In this document: in pieces, positions 21,191-33,265 of the stretch
Numbering within the stretch: the first letter of the stretch is position 1
Layout: each line of letters starts with the position of its first letter
Source: Micrasema longulum
Taxonomy: Eukaryota > Arthropoda > Insecta > Trichoptera > Brachycentridae
Assembly (NCBI GenBank): GCA_022494885.1
Contig: JAGVSM010000453.1
Span: forward strand, 124,001 to 188,000
Length of the DNA stretch: 64,000 bases
Direction: 5' to 3'
Made by a program: the position numbers and the translations under genes
The notes under the pieces: generated by a model
Told to the model about the DNA's origin: nothing
Seen by the model: only the letters and a program-made list of their open reading frames with translations
Database searches by the model: none

Positions 21191-23585
21191 GTTTGATTGA
21201 CAATATTTAAATTTGTCCAAATATTTGGTGTTTGCATTGCGTTGTCAGGCATTTTTTAGTGGTAAAATAATTTTATAGAATCTGACCAACATCATTGAAA
21301 ATTTCAGCTTTTTTACAAACAAAAATACATATTACATAACTATTGAAGTAAATGTAATACAAAATTGAAGCTTACGTTAATAAGTCACTATGAGCTGTTC
21401 TAGATAGATAAAAATCCTAAGAGGGATAAATCCATATGTAATTACTATAAATAATATCGGTTTGTTTATGGTACATAGGTGGCATCAAGAACAGGGGTTG
21501 AAATTCGTTGACAAAGGAAGTCTAATAGAGAAATCCATAAATTATTCGAATAAATCCGTATATTTTAGCAACTAAATTAAATCAATATTTCTCGAGCGTT
21601 TATAGGGTAGGTTACTTAATTGAAGTATTAGACGATGCAGAAAATTTGTGTAAGTCGCGAAGAATAACTATCATATTATTAAATAGTGTGCTTCAGTTGA
21701 ATTCACAGAATTATTAAAATTACAAACTCGGAGAAGAAGATTTTTTTTTAAATTGTAGAAATGATTCAATAAACTCATTCCTCGGTATTGCATTTCCAAG
21801 CCGATGAACTCGGAAGCATTTTCAAATTTAAAAAAAAAGAAAAATGTTTAAAGCTCTTCGCATCCCTTCTGAGTGAAGAACGCTTGATACAAGGCAAAGA
21901 AATGAGCTTTGCACAAAAACGCCCATAGCATCCAATATAAACTGACACACCCATCGGTTGGCTGATGATATATTTTTACTAGGTGTACGTTGCTGGTAAT
22001 AATTATCTGTGTGGTGGGGATAAATTTTCTGATAGAAACGTTCGATTATGTCAATCAGTTTCCAAGATGGCGAATTCGAGGCGTCTGAAGGGAATTCCAC
22101 GATATAACAATTTGATTTCGTCGTGTTTAATTTCCGCTCTCTAGAGTCCTTTACGGTAACGTCATTTCTTCCCAAAGGAAGTAAAACGAAGATGGGTAGG
22201 TACTAAGACAATCAGTTTTCCATTAAAGATTTTTTTCTACGAAAAAGTTGGTTTACCAATGAAAATCTTCAATAACTTTTCTTGTTTATTTGCCAACAGA
22301 ATTTAAACTACTTTTTTTAAATATAAAAAATTAAGACAAACAAGATTCTAGTCATACTTAGATTTTTGATGAGATTGCTATTGCGCAAGGAGGCTAGGTC
22401 TATCACATTCTTCCGTGGTTTTTCACTGTTTTTTTAAATCAAAATGATGATTTTTTGGAAAGCCTTTTTTTGTAATTTAATTAAAAATTTTAAACTGTAA
22501 ACAAATACATTCATTTTTTTTTTTGTATTTTTTTTAAAGGAAAAAGGAAATATTTGCGTTCTGTGATGAATAAGTTCCGGGGGCGAAGCACCTACCTGAA
22601 CTCCTTCATCCACCGACCAGTAAAACCGAATAGAACGCGAGACTATTAAAACCTTTTATCAAGGCAAATCTCTTTCATCCCAAGTGACTTAAGCACCACT
22701 CGAATCCTCAAATTAAAATACATTTTTCAAATTCAAACTTGTTTATTCTAATCTTCATAAAATAAAAATACCGATAGAGACAAAAATAACTAAATGCTAT
22801 ATCAAAATTTGAAAAGCCCTAATACATTATTTATTTGAATAATACTCGTAGGAACACTACATAACCATGTCTGCTTCCCAATGAAGCGTCACAATATAGA
22901 TACAGTACATAAAGTTTATTGCTTTATGAATTTTAAAAGTACATAATTTATATACTTTATAAATACATTGAACTAACATTTTAATAAATATCAAATCAGA
23001 CATTTCAATACAATAGATACTTGCAATTTGAATAATATACGTAGAATAAAGGTATGGTGGTTTTAACAAAAACATTAATTAATTTAATTAATTAACAAGA
23101 TTATTTGTACCATTTCTAGATTTTTACAATGAATATAAAAATCTTACCCAGTGATTCCTCAGTTCAATTTACAAAACTATTTGAAATTGTATTGGTGGAT
23201 GGGCCAATACCTAGTAAGAAAAAATGCATCTTGATTTACAGGGACGAAACTGGATTTCTCCTGACAATCATGGGCTGAAAAATGATTTCCCTAATTGCGC
23301 ATAATACCTCGTGTTCTTTGTGATATTTCTCCATGCCGTTACTTGAAAACACAAGGCCGAAACTTTTATTAGAAAACAATATGGAGATGAACTACATTAC
23401 TCTGCGTCAGATTCTGGTGGTAATTTCCAAGAAAATAAGTCAAAAGTCTAGCAACCCAACAAAAATCGTGTCCTTGACTTGAAGGATTACGTTATGTTGT
23501 GAAAATGTGTTCAGCTAATCCATACTGTGGCGGTTCATCACGCTTAGCGATTAATTTCGCACGCGGTCAATTAAGATGTCATTTC

Positions 23586-23588
<3 letters not shown>
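21191..23588. other. Intergenic; less AT-rich island at 21780-22200
   Basis: A 115-codon frame at 21828-22175 (-) lies in the island. It has normal amino-acid composition but no recognisable motif, and no splice context was established. The rest is AT-rich without features. Confidence 0.35.

Positions 23589-23622
<34 letters not shown>
23589..23622. repeat. (TA)n microsatellite
   Basis: An uninterrupted alternating TA run of about 32 bases. Confidence 0.95.
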
Positions 23623-23624
<2 letters not shown>

Positions 23625-24294
23625 ATAAAAAAGGATCTTGTCAAATTCAGAAAATTATTATTCGGACGCAAAAATAGTTTTCAATGATGGAGATTACAGA
23701 TTATCAAGGCGCTTACCGGATTATCCGAATCCCTTCCTCGTCTCGACAGTAATACCGTTTCTAGAAGTGACGCGCACGGCGCTAGACGTCTACCTCAAAA
23801 AGTATTGCCCACGCACGAATTTAAAAAATGTGAGAAAGAACCTACATCTATTCGTCACAGTTCTTATAATGGACCTAAATATTTAAATTTTTGGTCCATT
23901 TTCAACACAACCTGATTCAAATTTTTTTTTAAACGTATTTGACTAACGATGTTGTACAAATTGGACGCGGACTAGGGGAGCAATTGGGTAAAGAAGAGGT
24001 AGGAGTTTGTGGAAGGGATGCTAGTCCAAGACATAAAAGATTTACTCAATTTTCAAATAAAAGTTTTTTTTAAAAAATAATAGTAAGAAATGAGTTTTGA
24101 ATAATAATTATTGGGATTTTTTTAAGAGTTTACCGTGAGCAATGTTCCCTTGAAGTTTCGCGATCTGACCCTGGAACACGTGTATATTTTTTACTTTTCA
24201 TCGTAATATTGAATTGAATGAAAATGTAGGATAAAACATTCGGTTCTGACCATTTTGTCAAATACGCAAAGATTAAAGTTTTAACTTTTAACGG
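23623..24294. other. Intergenic, nothing recognised
   Basis: An 82-codon frame at 23638-23886 (+) has no recognisable domain. Confidence 0.35.
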
Positions 24295-24395
24295 CCGTGA
24301 ACTCACAATCTGAGGTTCGAATCCCGGTCTACTCCAACTTGATTCTTCTTATAGTGAGATATTTACAACTCGTTGAAAACGGCCCAACAGTGAAC
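24295..24395 (+). mobile_element. SINE-B, 5'-shortened copy
   Basis: GTGAACTCACAATCTGAGGT runs into B box GGTTCGAATCC, then CTACTCCAACTTGATTCTTC and ATTTACAACTCGTTGAAAAC. The A-box region is lost. Confidence 0.75.
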
Positions 24396-25669
24396 GTTTT
24401 AGAATAAATCGTAGGAAGGCAAATATTTGTTTTTAAAAATAAATGACTTCATTTAACTTTTTACAGTGTAACTGTTCCTAAGTTTGATTGATTTTTTTCT
24501 CCATCTTTCACATAAATTACAAGTACACACCTATCAAGAAATTAAAACATATTGAAAACTCCCCCGCGTAAACGTATAACCATACGATTGTCGTTGCTCC
24601 TTTATGCAGAAAAATATGAAATTCCACGATTAAAAACATTAAAAATTAAATCAGTTTAAGTATGTCCAAAATTTTGTCGAAATCTGTGTCGAAAGAAATT
24701 TCATTCCACAGTACGTTATCAAGATTGACATATATTATAACATATATAACCCAAACACTCAAATTCTTAAGAATTACGATTTTCACTAATAAAAATGACG
24801 GGAGTAATTTTCTTTTAATTTCTCATTTTTTTCTGTAATTTAAAAATAAAACAACATGTTATTCTACTCTTATAAAACTACCGCAGTTTTTATAAGTCCA
24901 TCAGAAAAATTCACAAGAACTGAGAAAATGATTTCCGTCATATTTTCAAAGAGATTTTTTTTTTTAAATAAAGTATTCCGTCTGCCAGACATCATTCCTT
25001 TTGCCTAGTTCTACCTCGGTTATGTCTTCGGAGTGGGATATTAAATTTATGACAGTCTTGAAGAGTAGCTGAAGCATTTTGGTATACAAGAAAGCTTACT
25101 TTGTCAGAAAGGATATGAGTCATAAGCAATACCATTCTTTTAGAGATCTGCATACCACAAAAATAATAACATTTTTATTTCGCACGTTACTCCAGTGAAC
25201 ATATTTTTTTTGTTTTTAAGTAAGATTTAAAATTCGTTAATCTGACAATCAAAATTGTTGATCAATATTATTTCGTACCTTTAAAAGAAGAGTGACGCAG
25301 CAAAATTTGTTGATTTTGAGTATATATTTTTTCATATATTTCAAAATTCTTTCTGTCTATTCCAAGGTTTTTTAAATTAAAATAAACATGCTACTTTAGA
25401 AAAATAATTTATGAAGGGCAGTTTTAGTTCTAATAAGTCATTACTTTATTTTTTCATTAAAAAAATACGACATTTTATTTAGATCACTATTGTCAAAGGT
25501 GCAATTTCTACACAAATAGAAAGTGGCTTCAGCCCTAGAAGGATTACATTCAAAAAGATAAATATGTCACTTTCTTTAAAACTTTTTTTTTTTTGTTAAA
25601 AACGCCGAATAGTTTATAGAACTCTAAATAAGTCAATGAAATGTAGTTTCTGATAGGGTCAGTCAAAAA
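24396..25669. other. AT-rich intergenic, nothing recognised
   Basis: No supported feature. Confidence 0.4.
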
Positions 25670-25925
25670 CTAATGCCTCTAATTTTTTCTACTTCAATAA
25701 AGTAAGTAAAGTGAAAAAAAAAAGTCATCTTTCAGCTCTCTTACTTCACAAAAGTCAGCAGATGAAAGAGTTGTAGAAATCGGGATGTTTAAACTTGGGC
25801 ATATTGGTGAATGTTGCACAGTGTGTAAATTGGCCACTTAAACCAGCCAATGATAGGTCATAAGCCTTGTAAATGCCTAGACTTCCATATTCCCTTCTCA
25901 AAAATATTTTCCCTCTCTGTGGCAA
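25670..25925 (-). repeat. Repeat family R-B copy
   Basis: Minus strand: CCACAGAGAGGGAAAATATT, AGTCTAGGCATTTACAAGGC, TTATGACCTATCATTGGCTG, TTTACACACTGTGCAACATT, GACTTTTGTGAAGTAAGAGA. It agrees with 37290-37590. Confidence 0.8.
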
Positions 25926-26089
25926 AAAAAAATAGATTTAGGAAATGCTTTTAAAGTTTAAATATTTGGCTAATTAATAAAAACTATTTTCTTAATATTT
26001 TTTAATATTTTAAAAATAAAAATAGTTTAAAAATAGTTTCTCATGGTTCCTCAAAATCAATGCTGAGAATCAATTAGCTGAAATTGCCA

Positions 26090-26552
26090 CCGTAATGAAA
26101 TGATTTGAGTAAAAAATTAATACGCCAAAACTTAAATGCAATAGGGCTAAAGTTTCTGCAAGACGTAAATTCACGATCAAAAGCTAAACTTCTTCTTCAT
26201 AATTCTCTTGTTTCATCTAATTATAAGCGAAATTCATATTTATGGTGAACTTTAAATGATTTTAATGTAATAACAAAATTAATGTAATAAAAAAAAACAA
26301 GATTTATTTGCATATAATTATAATGAAGTACGGCGTTTGCTTTTGAAATAATTTGTTATGATTTACTTTTCTTTTGGATTTACTTTTTGATCACGATTCA
26401 TTTTATGTTTGAGAATATTTTTTAACTCACTGTGATGCTACTTGTGAAAACCTGTAATTGGCTTATTTGTAATTTGTTTTGTTTAACGAGTATTTATAGC
26501 TAAATTTAGCTGTTGGTAATCCGAATAAAGAATAAAATAAAATAAAAAATAA
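26090..26552 (+). mobile_element. LINE 3' end (with coding remnant), copy 1
   Basis: It matches 45900-46315 through CTTGTTTCATCTAATTATAA, the GGCGTTTGC phrase, CTCACTGTGATGCTACTTGT and GAAAACCTGTAATTGGCTTA, and ends in AATAAAATAAAATAAAAAAT. The 5' part corresponds to the RT C-terminus readable in the second copy, but here it is badly worn. Confidence 0.65.
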
Positions 26553-26567
26553 CTGAAAAAAAAATAT

Positions 26568-26625
26568 AACTTAATTTGTTGCAACAGAGAGAGAAAACAT
26601 TTTGAGAAGGGAATATGGAAGTAAA
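26568..26625 (+). repeat. Repeat family R-B, left-end fragment
   Basis: TTGTTGCAACAGAGAGAGAA and AACATTTTGAGAAGGGAATA match the left end of 37290-37590 almost perfectly, and the copy then stops. Confidence 0.75.
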
Positions 26626-28740
26626 TCGAGCCAGTCTGCAAGCATTTGGACAACACAAAACACTGTCAAAAAAATATATCTTAAAACTCGATTTTGGTTT
26701 GAGTCTCAAGTTGCCATCGGACATTGCCAATATTTTGAACTTAATAATATTTTTTCGCGTGAAAGGTTTCTCTCGCAAACACCCTCGTAGGAAATTGCTT
26801 TGAGTAAAATAAATATTGGCTAGGGACCCCCTATTTTCCTACAGTATTCACCCCCTACTTGCTACGTTTTACACCCCCTTGAGTCCTGAAGGGTGCTCGC
26901 GAGACACCTTAAAGATCTCTATAAAGCCTCCTTAACACCACTCTAAGATCCTAGCATAGAAATATTATTTTTCTTTTTCAATATCGAAAACAGACCCAAA
27001 CGAGTCAAGATTGTTCATAACTTTTTGCCTTTTCATTGATTTTACACCACTTTGAAGACGGTGTCAATTGTCCATACATTTTCTTGAAACAAAGGCAAAA
27101 AACCGTTTAAATCCAGCATAATTCTAAAATAAAGTCTACGGTTGCCTTAATTCGATAAAACTGCAAATAAAACATAAATGAAAAATTGCACGAATAAACA
27201 AATTGAAGAAATGAAGTAATTTGTAAAAATATAGTACTCATTAAGTTAAGAATTAAATAAACAAAGAAACATAGATAAATAAATAAATACAAAAATTTAT
27301 TGATAAGTATGTAAAAACGTAAATTAAAATAAATTAATCAATAAAACATGAATAAATAATACGGTGTTCAACAGGACTTCAAAAGTGTAATTATGTTTAA
27401 GTTTTTTGGAATAAATAATAAAGTATTTTGTCAAAATAAAAATATTGACGATAAATAATAATAATAATAACATTTTCATTCTAGTTCGATTTGGCAAATA
27501 TTGACTGATTTGTGAAGTCATGAATTTTTTATTTCCTTAAATCGATTAGTCAAAATGTAAGTTGGTACATTAAGAAAATTAAGCAGCTTTAACCAGAAAA
27601 AAACATTAAAGACTGATATAAATAGTTTTTTTTTAGAAAAAAATATCAACAATGGTTATCAAAAATATTTTACAAAAATTAAAGAGGGATGAAAATAAGA
27701 AACAGTTTTTTTATTTTGTCACTAGGTGTATAATTGAACCTATAAATCCCATCAGGCAGAAAAGGATAAAAAATGGTAACAGGTATTTAGATATGGAGCT
27801 GATAACTTGGCAGGAAAGGGTTAAACAAAAATGTAAAAAAGTGTAAAATCAAATTAATATGGAGGTGTTCTACTGACATAAATGTCAATAATGTTAGAAA
27901 AGACTCAAAGAGAATGCTCTAAAAGTCAAATATATTCAGAAGTAAAGAGAAATTAAATAAAACCTCAGCTGTTTTTAAACATCTTTTAAACTAATTTACG
28001 AAAGCCATAACTGAAGAAAAAGTGTGACAGAATCAATAATTTCCTTTTTTATTTTTCCAATTCGTTTTAATGTTTTGATGCATAGAAAGGAAATAAAGAA
28101 ATTTCCTTAACGCGTTCCTAACACAATTTCAATACTTCCAAAGAATCCCATCTAAGTGGAAAAATACGAGGCTTTTAAATCACAAAATTTGTCTGGAAAT
28201 TGAAATTCAATGGATTTTTGTACATACTCGTGTTTCACTTTGATGAAAAAGTTTTCTGACAATTTATTGATAAAAGGTTGTACTTATGTAGAAATTATCG
28301 GTTTTTACTTCAATTCAGTATTTCTTTTATGTCTCTATAGTAAGATTTTTGAAAATACACATGCCATACCTTCCCTGTACTCAATTGTTTTATGATTATT
28401 TTATTTCTTTCTTTATTTCAATTTTCCAGCAAAATTTCACGGTTTACTAAAAAAATAAACGTATATGATACATTAAAGTTTTTTTAATTTGTGGATGTAG
28501 CCGTTCCACTGGCCCCATAGACGCGTTTTTGAGTGTCAGTGTATCATTTGTTTTATACATAAGAATACTTTCACATCAATTATACATATAGTTTAATGTA
28601 AAAGAAATAAAAGGTATCAGAAAATTAATTTTATAAATATGGACATGAAATGAAAAGAGAAAAAAAAAGTAAAAAATAAACATAAACTTTCAATAAATTA
28701 AAATTATACTTAGATATATATGGTTCTCTAATATACGAGC
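26626..28740. other. Intergenic, nothing firmly recognised
   Basis: Three ACCCCCT motifs at 26826, 26850 and 26873 are spaced 23-24 bases apart. A 64-codon frame at 27652-27846 (+) has no recognised domain. The rest is AT-rich. Confidence 0.35.
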
Positions 28741-29075
28741 TTCAGTCCTAGTCTATTTAAATATTAATTTATGGATAGTAGTTTTAAAAGCATTGACATT
28801 AATTTTGCATACCGGTGTCTCCATACTCGAAAAATTGTAAAGTTTATGTGCCAAGAAATTGAAGCGTCTTTGTCCATAATTTTTTTTTTGCCTTTGGTAG
28901 CAGAAGTACTGTTTTTTGTCTTTGTCTAGTGTCACATATTTATTCTACGTCATTATGTCTATCAGTTTTTTGTGAAGGTGTCGTAGAATACTTTTTATGT
29001 ATATTTGCTAAGGCATAAGACATAAGTATTTAGTATTGGAAGTTCTGTAAAAAGTCTGTCTGTAGAGTAAGTATT
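28741..29075 (-). pseudogene. LINE reverse transcriptase C-terminal remnant
   Basis: The minus strand gives, across two frames, TDFLQNFQY, ANIHKKYSTTPSQKTDRHND, then YGQRRFNFLAHKLYNFSS and NVNAFKTTIHKLIFK before a stop. 'RRF.FLA..LYN' followed by a lysine-rich 'FK..I..LI' helix is the usual end of jockey/CR1-like RTs. Frame changes near 28935 and stops show it is dead. It lies directly downstream (in its own direction) of the A/T-rich tail of the next element. Confidence 0.65.
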
Positions 29076-29079
29076 ATAT

Positions 29080-29975
29080 TTGATTAATTTATTTATTCAT
29101 ATTATAAAAATACATGTAACAAAAAAATATATTATGTAACTTAGGGTTAGTTAGAATTAGTTCTATGAAGCCCAGAGCCCTGTGTTGAGTTGGGATACAA
29201 CATTGTGGAAAGTGGAAGCATGCATGCATTAAATAATACTTGAAATTAATTATTACATAAACGTAAATTTTGATAAACATCTGGGCAACACGCTTAATAG
29301 TATATACATCTATCCGGCAATGGTTTCTTCCCGTAGACATAAACCAAACTTGTATACTTCTCCTGAAAATGGCTTTCGTTTTGAAGAACTTAATTTGTTC
29401 ATCCAGGATATTGAACACTTTTGGGGCCACAGAAGAGAAATTTCTCTGAGCTTTCGCTCAGAGAAATTTCTCTTCGTCGTACTTGTTTTTGATATTCAAA
29501 AATTCAAATTACAGGAAAACCTCTGATATTGATGGGGCTTTTTGTTAGCTACTAGCGGAAAGACTTTGTGCTTTCATTAATGGTTCTAGTGTGTTTCATG
29601 TTCCTCTCTATCGTATTATTTTGACATTTATAATTGATTGCGCCGGTGTAGGTTACTTTTATAAACGTTTCTTTGTTTAAAATATTTTTAATGTTTCAAA
29701 ATAAATTTATGATTTTTCTTTGCTTGGTTGCTGTCTTGTCTATGTGTTTGTTCCATCTTAAGTAACAATCAATGTGTATACTGTATACCTAGATATTTAA
29801 TATTGTTTACCCATTTTCATAGTTTGGCAGTCACAGTCTTTGTAACTTGCGTTTGTACTTTTATGAATTTAAGAGTTCTTTCAGTTTGTTGATTCCGTTA
29901 GTCTACATAAAAAGTCAGATAATTTGTTTTTTTGAGTGTTAAGTGTAAGCAAATTATAGTATAGCCATGTTTTCG
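29080..29975 (-). pseudogene. LINE reverse transcriptase remnant with 3' UTR
   Basis: Read on the minus strand from 29975: KTNYLTFYV, then VNNIKYLGI, DCYLRWNKHIDKTATKQRKI and NLF.NIKNILNKETFIKVTYT, typical of the RT thumb region ('IKYLGIxID..L.W..HI'). Later come RNFSSVAPKVFNILDEQIKF and FRRSIQVWFMSTGR, the C-terminus, then a 3' UTR with GCTTCCACTTTCC and TTGTATCCCAACTCAACACA ending in AATAAATAAATTAAT. Several frameshifts and a local inverted duplication (29432-29475) break it. The FADD catalytic motif is not present. The 3' UTR recurs at 10763-10902. Confidence 0.8.
29432..29475. repeat. Perfect 19 bp hairpin, 6-base loop
   Basis: GAAGAGAAATTTCTCTGAG at 29432-29450 is the exact reverse complement of 29457-29475. 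Each arm itself contains the 14-base palindrome AGAGAAATTTCTCT. It lies in the LINE coding remnant and looks like a template-switch inverted duplication. Confidence 0.95.
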
Positions 29976-30184
29976 TTATTTTCAATCCCTTTTTATTTTA
30001 CTGTATACTTTATTCTAGATTTTAGCGAGGATTAACAAAGATAATTTTTGGTGAATTTTTCATAAACAAAAAACATTGTATTTCTATGCGTTATCAGTAA
30101 CTGGCAGTTTCTGAGAGACCTTACATGTGAGGAAATAGTGTATACCGTTAATCAATTTAATCTTCACATTCGTTTGAAAATACC

Positions 30185-30285
30185 ATAACGAGACGAAACA
30201 ATTATAAAATGAAATTTTGATTTCATATTGTAAAAATAAAAAATCAGTAGACTAAAATCAGTGTTTGATTTTTATATTAAAAGTA
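30185..30285 (-). repeat. Palindromic repeat family R-F, half element
   Basis: TAACGAGACGAAACAATTAT, then GAAATTTTGATTTCATATTG, CAGTAGACTAAAATCAGTGT and TTGATTTTTATATTAAAAGT match one half of the element at 32304-32535. Confidence 0.7.
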
Positions 30286-30546
30286 TGAATACATTTTATC
30301 TTATTGTTGGACAAACGATTTATTAAACGATAAATATACACAATATTATCCATAAAATCCAACAATAATAAAGAAAGTAAATCATTCTGACCCCAAATAT
30401 ACCTATTAATAATATTTGGATTTCAAAACACATTCTCATTAGGGAATTAAAAAAATATATTTAAAAAAATCATCTATGGGAAGATGTAATAGATGTAAAG
30501 AGTAGTGTTCTTATATATAAACAATTATATGTCCACACATAAATAA

Positions 30547-31048
30547 CCGTTCTTCTATCCTTTTTTATGTAATGAAGGAGAAATTAAAAAAATACAAACT
30601 CTTCAAAATAAGGCGCTGAGGATTATACTCAAAAGAAATATATGTTCTTATGTAGAAAGAATGCACAAAGCAGTTGGCTTGCTCACAGTAAAGCAGAAAA
30701 TTAAACATAATGTAGCAGTTTTTATGCATAAAATAATTAAGGGGATGCATAAAATAAAAACAATAATAAAATTCAACCAACAATGTCATACATATGAAAC
30801 AAGGGATAAAAAAAAGATAAGATTACCAATGAGGAGAAAAACAGAATCTCAAAACTCATTGTACAAGGGATTGAAGCAGTAAAATGAGGAGGAATAAAGG
30901 AGATAGAAAAAATCGAAATATTTTAAATTAATTATAAAAAATATGTTATTGAGAAATTTTAATAAAAAAATTGTAATGTTATTAAAATTTTATGTTAGTT
31001 CTTAAGATGTTTTGAACGAACTTAATAAAGCATAAATAAATAAAAAAA
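30547..31048 (+). pseudogene. LINE reverse transcriptase C-terminus and 3' UTR
   Basis: An open frame from 30547 to the TAA at 30882 reads EIKKIQTLQNKALRIILKRN, SYVERMHKAVGLLTVKQKIK, AVFMHKIIKG, TYETRDKKKIRLPMRRKTES and QNSLYKGLKQ. 'IQNKALRIIL' and 'TVKQKIK.N...F..KII' are characteristic of jockey/CR1-like RT C-termini. The frame is intact for about 110 codons, but the palm domain is absent and the KFKI..K end lies in a stop-containing region downstream. The 3' UTR ends with AATAAAGCATAAATAAATAA. A relative is at 38315-38925. Confidence 0.85.
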
Positions 31049-32070
31049 GTACATACCGCTCTATTTTTTCTGTTTCCGAAAAAAAAATTCATCAGTTTTC
31101 TTATCTAATATTTATATGATTTTAATATCGTTGGCACTTTTTACTTTGTGGTAAGTATGATAAATATCAAATCATTTCATTTTATTTCATTTATTTAATT
31201 TATTTCCTTTATTTATTCAGATATTTAAAACATTACCGAAAAAATACCCAATTCATTATAAATACAATAATAGATCATAAAGTTTCGTAGATATTTATGT
31301 CATGAAGATAGGGCAGTAACTAGAATCCGGTCGATGGATAAATCAAAACAAAAGTGGTTCATATACATTGGTAAAACGTTTGTTTAACTGGATAGGCATT
31401 GCATTTATTTTTTTCATCAGTATTTCATCAATTTTGTATTAACATTTCTGTTCATTTAGCTTCCATAAAAAATAAAAAAATATGCTGCAATTTAAACGCA
31501 TGATGCAACGTTAGGTACAGAAGATGGCGAGAAGAACGAATTTATAAATTTCATTGAAATATTTCGGTTCTAGCATTTTTTATTTCGCTATATTTTTTAA
31601 ATCACTAGACGAGTAGAACATAAAAATAATTTGATTTATTATTTCGGGGAAATGAATTAGACAGCCACTTGCTTCGATATCGAGTTACTGACGAACAGTA
31701 AATAAACATTAATTTGTTCTCGGCAGCTGGACACCTTGACGCCAAATAAAGATTGACTAACCCACCCATATTACTTGTACATTTCCCCCAAAATAACATT
31801 CAGTTACTACTGAACGGTTATAGTACCCTGCTCCAGTTACATCTTCTCACTCCCTGAATTACTAGTACATCGGTAGGTACTTGTATCAGATTCTATTATA
31901 ACACGTGCGAATGGAATGTAAAAATCTTTAAACATAGCTTCCTTCACAGAAAACATGTGAAAATGATATTTATAATATTAACGTCCAATTATGTACAACA
32001 TAAATACATTTGGCAATAGCAGGGACGGTAAAATAATGGAATCTTCTTTTTTCTTTTTCTATATCCGCTC
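31049..32070. other. Intergenic, nothing recognised
   Basis: No supported gene or repeat. A less AT-rich patch at 31660-31910 is unassigned. Confidence 0.4.
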
Positions 32071-32190
32071 TTAAGTGCTGTATATGGACATCACCAGACG
32101 CCTCCAGGATACCTTATCGCTAGTCAGAACTCTCGCCTTCTTCCACGTCAATTTCGCGATCCTTAGTTCCTCAGTCTTTCAAGACGGCGG
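32071..32190 (-). pseudogene. LINE protein C-terminal tail
   Basis: The minus strand encodes KTEELRIAKLTWKKARVLTS followed by DKVSWRRLVMSIYST and a TAA. 'LTW..AR.L..D...WR..V...CST' is a familiar ending of RTE-like insect LINE proteins. A stop precedes it, and the upstream part is lost where the (AT)n run begins at 32202. Confidence 0.7.
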
Positions 32191-32201
32191 GAGTTCGTAG
32201 G

Positions 32202-32236
<35 letters not shown>

Positions 32237-32237
32237 T
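32202..32237. repeat. (AT)n microsatellite
   Basis: An alternating AT run with one C interruption. It directly abuts the LINE tail at 32071-32190. Confidence 0.95.
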
Positions 32238-32303
32238 TACTATTTTATTATAATTACTGTTACTTAGTATTGCAGACGCGTAGTATAATTATATTTATTA
32301 ATT

Positions 32304-32535
32304 TGGCGTTTATTTTGTAGAACCCTATGTTATTACTTATAACACAAGAAATCAAACACCATTTTGAGTCTACTGAACACTTGATTTTATTTTTGAACGA
32401 AAATTTCCCATTGCCTAAAAATGCCCTAACAAGGCGAAACAGTTAACACGGAATTTTTGTTTTCATGTTTTAAAAATAAAATAAAGTGTTCAGTAGACTC
32501 AAATCAGTGTTTGATTTCTTATATTATAAGCTTAG
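32304..32535. mobile_element. Palindromic repeat family R-F, complete copy
   Basis: The left arm holds AAGAAATCAAACACC and GAGTCTACTGAACACT, and the right arm holds AGTGTTCAGTAGACTCAAAT and GTGTTTGATTTCTTATATTA, its near reverse complement over about 50 bp. The loop contains GCCCTAACAAGGCGAAACAG. The outer left edge reads GGCGTTTATTTTGTAGAACC. The element is non-coding and could fold into a long hairpin. Class unknown (MITE-like). Other copies: 7970, 30185, 39836, 48445. Confidence 0.8.
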
Positions 32536-32860
32536 TAAAATATTTATCAATATTTTAACCCATTCATGACAAGAGTTTCAAAAGGAATAAAAAAAACCAT
32601 TGGCATCCGTCATATTTCATTGTCTTGAGACAATAATCTCGCAACTAATAATTATTTCTAGTCTCACTGCATGCATCCTTGCGTTGAAATTTAGTTGCCG
32701 TGAATTTGTCCATATGTGCCAACGTGAGCTGAGTTGCAATTTCAGAGTTCATGAAACTCACTTATTAATTATTTTTTAAAAAAAAAATTTTTTTCTAAGC
32801 ATTGAGCACAAAACACTGATACTGAAGTGTCAGTAGGGTCACAGTGAGTCACATCTTGCT
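32536..32860. other. Intergenic, nothing recognised
   Basis: Unique-looking sequence without a frame or repeat end. Confidence 0.4.
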
Positions 32861-33265
32861 GGAGGATGTGATTCTATAAAATGCTGCGAACGCCCAGTTG
32901 CATTCTACCGGCAACACTACTGACTAGTCCAACTCGTTGGCGTCCACGTCGCGAACCCCGGGTGATGGGATCACACTCATAACGGTGTGATCGCAGCAGA
33001 TAACGAGAGGATGAAAGGCGAGTTTTTGGCGCCTTAAAACCAAAACCAACTAGCTAAGGTAAGGTAACTCCGACAGAAAATCCACGAGAGGAGGCAACAG
33101 GAAACCACTCTGGTCAACTTTTCCCAGGAATCACTACGGTAAGTACATCAATAAGCCGTCGTCCTGGCTGCGAAATGTAAAATTAGCGCAGGACAGATAC
33201 ATATGCTTTCGCTGTAGTGATCGCCAGCGTCGGGGGGACCCGGCAAGGCAATAGAAGAAGAAGTT
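32861..33265 (+). repeat. GC-richer repeat with GAA tail (R-G)
   Basis: The segment is clearly less AT-rich than its neighbours and ends with GTAGTGATCGCCAGCGTCGG, then CAATAGAAGAAGAAG. A related ending occurs reversed at 43473-43545 (GTGATCGCTAACGTCCCGGG ... AAGAAGAAGAAG). A shared 3' end with a trinucleotide tail suggests a non-LTR element, but I see no protein. Confidence 0.5.

Noticed and set aside
21828..22175. 115-codon frame as an exon
   Set aside because: Balanced composition but no recognised motif and no evidence for flanking exons.
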